Assembly: GCF_009674565.1 (NCBI RefSeq)
Contig: NZ_WKJL01000020.1
Span: forward strand, 1-64,000
DNA from: Duganella aquatilis
Lineage (GTDB): Bacteria > Pseudomonadota > Gammaproteobacteria > Burkholderiales > Burkholderiaceae_D
Direction of reading: 5' to 3'
Length of the DNA stretch: 64,000 nucleotides
Position numbers and translations under genes: made by a program. Of the stretch, positions 59,624 through 64,000 are shown in pieces. The notes under the pieces are model-generated. The model was not told where the DNA came from, did not search any database, and saw only the letters and a program-made list of their open reading frames with translations. Within the stretch, counting starts at the first letter, position 1. Each line of letters starts with the position of its first letter.

Positions 59624-60772
59624 TCAGCCGGTTTGCTGGTCGGCGATCCAGCGCAACAGGTCGCGGCCGAAGACGCGGATGCGGGCGGTGTCGACCTGGC
59701 GCCGTTTGTACTCTTCGTGGCTGGCCGGGCCGCTCAGGCTGCGCTGGTAGCTGGCTTCATCCATCAGCTGGATTTCGTACTCAAAGAAAAAGCCGACGTC
59801 GTACTCCTGCTCCGGCGCCGCATCCAGCTGCTGCACGTGGATCATCTTGCGCACCGTCACCTGCATGCTGTTGAAGCCGGAGCCGCTGTGCGGATTGTCG
59901 CAGCGCGTTTGCGGCTGCGCGATCTCGGCCAGTTCCGCATCCATCTGCCGCAGCAGGTCCAGCGGATAGCCGTCGGCATGCTCCAGCTGCGCGCGGTACT
60001 TGCAGAAAACCTGTTTGGCCGCATCCAGGTCCAGCAGCGTGTTGCGGGTGCGTTCGGCGTCGACATTGGTCACCGACAGCAGATGCGCGCGTTGCAAGGT
60101 GCGCAGGGCCAGCAGGCATTCGCAGCGGGTGGCGAACACCAGCCGCACGCCCAGGTGGTCGAAAATATCCGCCGCCAGATAAGCGGCTTTTTGCAGCAGC
60201 TTGAGCAGGATGCTGCCGCGGCCCTTGTTGTCCTTGCGGTCGTAGTGCAGCAGCGGCAGGCAGAGTTCTCCGTCGGTCAGGTAATGGCGCTCGCCGTCAT
60301 GGCGGATCACCTCGTCCAGCGTGCCGAACACCTGCGCGCGGATGGCGTGGAAATGCCGCAGCTTGAGGTTGTTGTCGATGTAGAAGATCCCATGCATCAC
60401 CTTCAGCACCGCGCACGCCCACATGCGCCGCGCATCGACCTGCTGGCCGCGCAGCGAGGCATACACCAGCAGCTGCAGCGGGTCGTCGGGCTCGATGACT
60501 TCGGCCGGGATCAAGCCGGCCTGGCCCGGTTCCAGAAAGGTGCTGCGGATGAACTCGATCGCCTCGCGGTGCGCGCGCCGTATCAGCGCCGCCGCCGCCG
60601 GCTCGTCCAGGTCGAAGCCGTATTCGCGCACGAACTGGCGGGCGTCGTCCAGGTTGCGCAGGGCCAGCGCGCCAAGATCGATCGCCGAGGTGCCGTTGGC
60701 GATCGCGTTCAGATAACCCCAGTTCAGCGACAATTTGCCCGCGCCCTTGAGCGAGGGTTGTAATTCTGTCAT
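59624..60772 (-). CDS. Cytoplasmic protein of unknown function, TIGR04552-like
   Basis: A 382-residue protein with no signal or membrane segment. Striking segments are 'WGYLNAIANGTSAIDLGALA', 'CAVLKVMHGIFYIDNNLKLR', 'LHYDRKDNKGRGSILLKLLQ' and 'LGVRLVFATRCECLLALRTL'. From memory this resembles the TIGR04552 group known from myxobacteria and some proteobacteria. The 'HDGERHYLT...DRKDNKGRGS' region hints at a nucleotide or nucleic-acid binding fold, but no function is known. It is divergent from the GT2 gene at 60861 with an 88-base gap. Confidence 0.6.
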   Translation of the reverse strand: MTELQPSLKGAGKLSLNWGYLNAIANGTSAIDLGALALRNLDDARQFVREYGFDLDEPAAAALIRRAHREAIEFIRSTFLEPGQAGLIPAEVIEPDDPLQLLVYASLRGQQVDARRMWACAVLKVMHGIFYIDNNLKLRHFHAIRAQVFGTLDEVIRHDGERHYLTDGELCLPLLHYDRKDNKGRGSILLKLLQKAAYLAADIFDHLGVRLVFATRCECLLALRTLQRAHLLSVTNVDAERTRNTLLDLDAAKQVFCKYRAQLEHADGYPLDLLRQMDAELAEIAQPQTRCDNPHSGSGFNSMQVTVRKMIHVQQLDAAPEQEYDVGFFFEYEIQLMDEASYQRSLSGPASHEEYKRRQVDTARIRVFGRDLLRWIADQQTG

Positions 60773-60827
60773 ACCCTAGTCTCCTGCTACCGCATTACTT
60801 TTATATTAATACGTTGTCGGTTGGAAC

Positions 60828-60833
60828 TATAAT
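60828..60833 (+). promoter_or_regulatory. -10 box of the gtr-like operon
   Basis: A perfect TATAAT, 27 bases before the GT2 start; the start site would be near 60840. No good -35 box is seen at the right distance. The gap to the divergent gene is AT-rich. Confidence 0.5.
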
Positions 60834-60860
60834 AACGCCTTTATTTGTGATCCGTAGCTT

Positions 60861-61808
60861 ATGACGCTTCCCCGCACCGCCCGTATTGCCATTCTGCTGC
60901 CTTGTTACAACGAGGCACTGACCATCGGCGCCATCGTGCACAACTTCCGGACCTATGTGCCGCAGGCGCAGATCTATGTGTTCGACAACAACTCGACCGA
61001 CGGCACGGCGCAGATCGCGCGTGCCGCCGGCGCCATCGTGCGCAATGTGTCGGCGCAAGGCAAGGGCAGCGTGGTGCGGCGCATGTTTGCCGACATTGAA
61101 GCAGATGCCTATGTGATGGCCGATGGCGACGACACCTACGACGCCAGCGTGTCGCCACAGTTGATCGAACGGCTGCTGGGCGAAGGGCTGGACATGGTGG
61201 TGGGTAACCGCGTCAGCACCGAACAGGAGGCCTACCGACCCGGTCACCGCTTCGGCAACGCCCTGCTGACCGGCTTCGTATCCTTTATTTTTGGCCGCAC
61301 CTTCACCGATATTTTGTCGGGCTATCGCGTGTTTTCGCGGCGCTACGTGAAGTCCTTTGCGGCCCATTCGGCCGGCTTCGAAATCGAAACCGAACTGACT
61401 GTCCATGCGCTGGAGCTGCGCATGCCGGTGGCGGAAGTGGCGACCGCCTATAAATCGCGGCCGGAAGGCTCGGTCAGCAAATTGAATACCTACCGTGATG
61501 GCGCGCGCATCCTGACCACCATCTTCCGCCTGTTCAAGTCGGAACGGCCGCTGGCGTTTTACTCGATCGGCGCGGCGCTGTTTGCGTTGTTGTCGGTGAT
61601 CCTGGCAGAACCGCTGGCGGACACTTATCTGCGCACCGGCCTGGTGCCTCGCCTGCCCACCGCCGTCCTGTGCGCCGCACTGATGCTGTTTGGCGTGATC
61701 CTGCTAGTGTGCGGCATTATCCTGGATGCGGTCACCAAAGGCCGGGTCGAGCAAAAGCGCTTTGCCTACCTGGCCCAACCCGGCCCGATGTTGCCCGAAC
61801 ATGACTAA
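60861..61808 (+). CDS. Family 2 glycosyltransferase, GtrB/DPM1-like
   Basis: A 315-residue protein. The GT-A domain has 'IAILLPCYNEALTIG' at the N-terminus, 'VFDNNSTDGTAQIA', and the DxD-type 'MADGDDTYDAS' (residues 87-97). 'DILSGYRVFSRRYVKSF' and 'GFEIETELTVHAL' are typical of polyprenyl-phosphate glycosyltransferases. Two membrane helices near the end (about 225-250 and 262-290) match GtrB/YfdH. It should load a sugar from a nucleotide donor onto undecaprenyl phosphate at the inner membrane. It overlaps the GtrA gene by 8 bases. Confidence 0.9.
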   Translation: MTLPRTARIAILLPCYNEALTIGAIVHNFRTYVPQAQIYVFDNNSTDGTAQIARAAGAIVRNVSAQGKGSVVRRMFADIEADAYVMADGDDTYDASVSPQLIERLLGEGLDMVVGNRVSTEQEAYRPGHRFGNALLTGFVSFIFGRTFTDILSGYRVFSRRYVKSFAAHSAGFEIETELTVHALELRMPVAEVATAYKSRPEGSVSKLNTYRDGARILTTIFRLFKSERPLAFYSIGAALFALLSVILAEPLADTYLRTGLVPRLPTAVLCAALMLFGVILLVCGIILDAVTKGRVEQKRFAYLAQPGPMLPEHD

Positions 61809-62187
61809 GGCCACCGTGCAGTTGTTCCGCTTTGCGGTAACCGGCGTGATTGGCCTTGGCGCTGATGTGCTGGTGTTATATGGCGCGATGGCGCTGGGTT
61901 GCGGCCCGTATCCGGGCCGGCTGCTCTCCTTCCTGGCGGCGGTATGCGTCACTTGGCGCATCAACCGCCGCTACACGTTTACGTCGACCGGTTCGCAGTG
62001 GCGCGAGTGGTGGCGTTACCTGGCCGCCATGAGCGGTGGCGCCTTGCTGAATCTGGCGGCCTACTCGCTGACGCTGTGGCTGATGCCAGCCGCCGTCTGG
62101 CTGCCGGCACTGGGCGTGGCCATTGGTTCCTTGTCCGGTATGCTGGCAAATTTTTTCAGCGCCAAATTCCTTGTCTTCAAATCCTGA
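61801..62187 (+). CDS. gtrA: GtrA-family membrane protein (lipid-linked sugar flippase)
   Basis: A 128-residue protein with four membrane helices. It starts at ATG 61801, within the end of the GT2 gene. The GtrA signature is clear: 'QLFRFAVTGVIGLGADVLVL', 'RRYTFTSTG' after helix 2, and 'FFSAKFLVFKS' at the C-terminus. GtrA is thought to flip undecaprenyl-phosphate-glucose to the periplasmic side. It lies between the GT2 and the large polytopic gene (3-base gap) in the order usual for gtr cassettes. Confidence 0.92.
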   Translation: MTKATVQLFRFAVTGVIGLGADVLVLYGAMALGCGPYPGRLLSFLAAVCVTWRINRRYTFTSTGSQWREWWRYLAAMSGGALLNLAAYSLTLWLMPAAVWLPALGVAIGSLSGMLANFFSAKFLVFKS

Positions 62188-62190
62188 TCC

Positions 62191-63972
62191 ATGAAATTGC
62201 CCCGCTTCGCTTTCCTGAACCACCCGCGTACAGACCTGCTGGCCGCCGTGTTTGTCCCGGTGTTGTGCGGCTTGCTGTCGCTTCTGAGCGGACAGGACGA
62301 TGGCTGGGATATGCGCAACTATCACCTTTATAACGCCTATGCGTTGTTTCATGGCCGCATCGGTTTTGACATGGCCCCTGGGGCTTTTCAGAGCTACTTC
62401 AATCCCACTATCGAGCTGCCTTACTATTTCTTGACGCAGTGGTGTCCGCCGCGCCTGGCCGGTTTCCTGATGGGCGTACTGCACGGCCTGAACTTTGTGC
62501 TGCTCGCTGTGATTGCGCGGCAGTTGCCCGATGTGGCGGGCCAGTCGCGCGTGGCGCTGCTGCTGGCCGCCACCGGCCTGATGACGCCGGGATTCCTCAG
62601 CGAGCTTGGCAATACCATGGGCGACAACCTGACCGCGTTGATGGTGCTGGGAGCGGTTTACCTGCTGTTGCGCCATTGGACCGTCATGCAGCAATGGGGC
62701 CTGCGCGCCGTGCTGGCGGCGCTGGCCGCCGGCTTGGTAATGGGCATCGGCACCGGCATGAAGCTGACCAACGCCGTCTATGCCGTTGGTCTGTGCCTGT
62801 CGCTGCTGGTGACGCCGCAGCTCTGGTGGCAGCGGCTGCGGCTGGCGTTTGTGTTCGGCGTCGGGGTGATCGGCGGTATCGCATTGAGCGCGGGCTGGTG
62901 GTTCCTGACCATGTGGCATATGTTCGGCAATCCGCTGTTTCCCCAATTTAACAACCTGTTCCACAGCCCGCTGGCGCCGGAAGCCGGGGTCATCGAAAGC
63001 ATCTTCCTGCCGAAAGGGCTGCTGGAAAACCTGCTATGGCCCTTCGTCTTTGCGCTGGACCCGCTGCGCGTCGGCGAGCTGTCCATGAAGCTGTTTGTCT
63101 GGCCGGTGATGTACACCCTGGTGCTGGCGTTTTTTGGCGTGCAAGTGCTGCGCCGGACGGCTGACCGCCGTAGCGTGTTTCTGCTGCTGTTTGTGGCGAT
63201 CTCGTATCTGGTGTGGATGCGTTTATTCAGCATCCAGCGTTACCTGATTCCGCTGGAACTGCTGGCGCCGATCGTGATCTGGCTCGCGCTGCACGGCGTG
63301 ATGCGCGGTTTGCCGGCGGCACGCCGCGTGGCCTGGGCGGTATTGGCGCTGCTGGCGGTGACCGTGTTTCCGGTAGCGAACTGGGGACATGCCGCCTGGG
63401 GCGAGCGCAGCTTCAGTGCACAAACACCGGCGCTTGCGGCGCCGGCGGCCAGCGTTATCTTCATCGCCCAGTTGCATCCGCCCATGGGCTGGATGTCGAT
63501 GTTCATGCCGCCGCAGGCACGGGTTGTACGGCTGGGCGGCATGCCGGAGTCGCCAGGCTATCTGCAGCGCTTGCATGACGTGATTGCCGAGCGTCCGGGA
63601 CCGCACTATGTGATGCTGGCGGCCAGCAAGAACGATAAACAGTCCGCATTGGAACGCAAACTGGCCGCCGCCACGTCGCTGGGCTTGACCGCCGATGTGG
63701 GCGGCTGCGGACGGCTGTCATGGCTGATGCGCCATGTGCGCTTCCAGGCCAGCCTGCGTGACCTGCCCGCCGGCGGTTGCACGCTGGACCTGCTGCCGGA
63801 ATACCAGATCGATCTCGCCGCGCAGGACCGCGTGCAGGTGCAAGCCGTGGCGGCAGACATGGCGCGTTTCGGCCTCGGCATTGACGCCGCCAGCTGCGTT
63901 GTCTACCAGGCGGCGGTTGGACGCGAGCCGTATCCTTACCAGTGGTGTCGGGTCGAAAAATTGCCACGGTAA
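62191..63972 (+). CDS. Large polytopic membrane protein, GT-C-like
   Basis: A 593-residue protein with about 10-12 membrane helices and a long C-terminal soluble part (from about residue 430). The first extramembrane loop has 'QDDGWDMRNYHLYNAYALFH', with acidic residues placed as in the catalytic loop of GT-C transferases that use lipid-linked sugars. In gtr cassettes the third gene encodes the serotype-specific transferase moving the sugar to O-antigen or another acceptor; this protein sits in that place. Sequence is otherwise not one I can assign, and acceptor and sugar are unknown. It starts 3 bases after gtrA. Confidence 0.72.
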   Translation: MKLPRFAFLNHPRTDLLAAVFVPVLCGLLSLLSGQDDGWDMRNYHLYNAYALFHGRIGFDMAPGAFQSYFNPTIELPYYFLTQWCPPRLAGFLMGVLHGLNFVLLAVIARQLPDVAGQSRVALLLAATGLMTPGFLSELGNTMGDNLTALMVLGAVYLLLRHWTVMQQWGLRAVLAALAAGLVMGIGTGMKLTNAVYAVGLCLSLLVTPQLWWQRLRLAFVFGVGVIGGIALSAGWWFLTMWHMFGNPLFPQFNNLFHSPLAPEAGVIESIFLPKGLLENLLWPFVFALDPLRVGELSMKLFVWPVMYTLVLAFFGVQVLRRTADRRSVFLLLFVAISYLVWMRLFSIQRYLIPLELLAPIVIWLALHGVMRGLPAARRVAWAVLALLAVTVFPVANWGHAAWGERSFSAQTPALAAPAASVIFIAQLHPPMGWMSMFMPPQARVVRLGGMPESPGYLQRLHDVIAERPGPHYVMLAASKNDKQSALERKLAAATSLGLTADVGGCGRLSWLMRHVRFQASLRDLPAGGCTLDLLPEYQIDLAAQDRVQVQAVAADMARFGLGIDAASCVVYQAAVGREPYPYQWCRVEKLPR

Positions 63973-63986
63973 GCGGAAAGGACAGC

Positions 63987-64000
63987 ATGGTGTTGCAATA
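63987..64000 (+). CDS. Possible start of the next gene (cut by window end)
   Basis: ATG at 63987 follows GGAAAGGA by about 7 bases and lies 14 bases after the GT-C-like stop, so it may be the first codons (M-V-L-Q) of a fourth gene in the operon. Only four codons are visible. Confidence 0.35.

Overview
The window is a GC-rich (low-60s percent by eye), densely coded bacterial chromosome segment. Several traits together point to an Oxalobacteraceae-type betaproteobacterium (Massilia, Duganella, Pseudoduganella or Janthinobacterium relatives): many secreted S9 and M1 peptidases, a Caulobacter/Xanthomonas-type TonB receptor locus with tryptophan-halogenase-like genes, an MHS-family transporter, chemotaxis and c-di-GMP genes, and recurrent GGGTCAG palindromes. 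The genus is inference. I found one tRNA (Phe) and no rRNA, CRISPR array, insertion sequence or phage gene.

Layout. 1-3760: tail of an unknown gene, a secreted DUF3857/transglutaminase protein, a small membrane protein, and an esterase whose signal peptide sits in another frame. 3717-8079: a LysR regulator divergent from a UbiD-type hydroxyarylic acid decarboxylase, then UbiX-type, DUF554 and YhbP-like genes. 8096-11875: an unusual beta-helix/OprB porin fusion and a secreted type I 3-dehydroquinate dehydratase. With the preceding genes these suggest one locus for quinate, shikimate or hydroxybenzoate use. 11891-22160: MazG-like pyrophosphatase, two DUF2807 proteins flanking a GGDEF-EAL/MCP operon, an MHS transporter, a soluble tandem-sensor-CheW protein and PsiF. 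22236-28576: secreted pullulanase, SodC, a MOSC-alkyltransferase-like fusion, and a divergent SDR/LysR pair.

28690-38528 is a glycan-uptake type locus. It has a TonB receptor, two tryptophan-halogenase-like proteins, SapC, a JmjC-like cupin, a secreted polysaccharide deacetylase and a LacI regulator. Two LacI-type operator palindromes lie in or next to the divergent promoter region. 38538-50518 has S9 peptidases, a coiled-coil protein, a solute-binding-like protein, a low-GC FkbM methyltransferase, tRNA-Phe, an M20 peptidase, a GH13 amylase and an MFS transporter. 50610-53215 has a hemerythrin-like protein, a TetR/SDR pair with two matching operators, and a small lipoprotein. 53327-58019 is an S9 plus M1 peptidase operon. 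58147-60772 holds three poorly characterised genes. 60861-63972 is a three-gene cassette (GT2, GtrA, large polytopic membrane protein) with the layout of gtr glucosylation cassettes.

A recurring structural theme is the convergent gene junction. Three carry GGGTCAG-type palindromes, one of which is a perfect inverted repeat with 46-bp arms filling the whole gap. Three other junctions have stop codons overlapping or abutting on opposite strands. All functional calls come from reading motifs and recalled family features, not from database searches.
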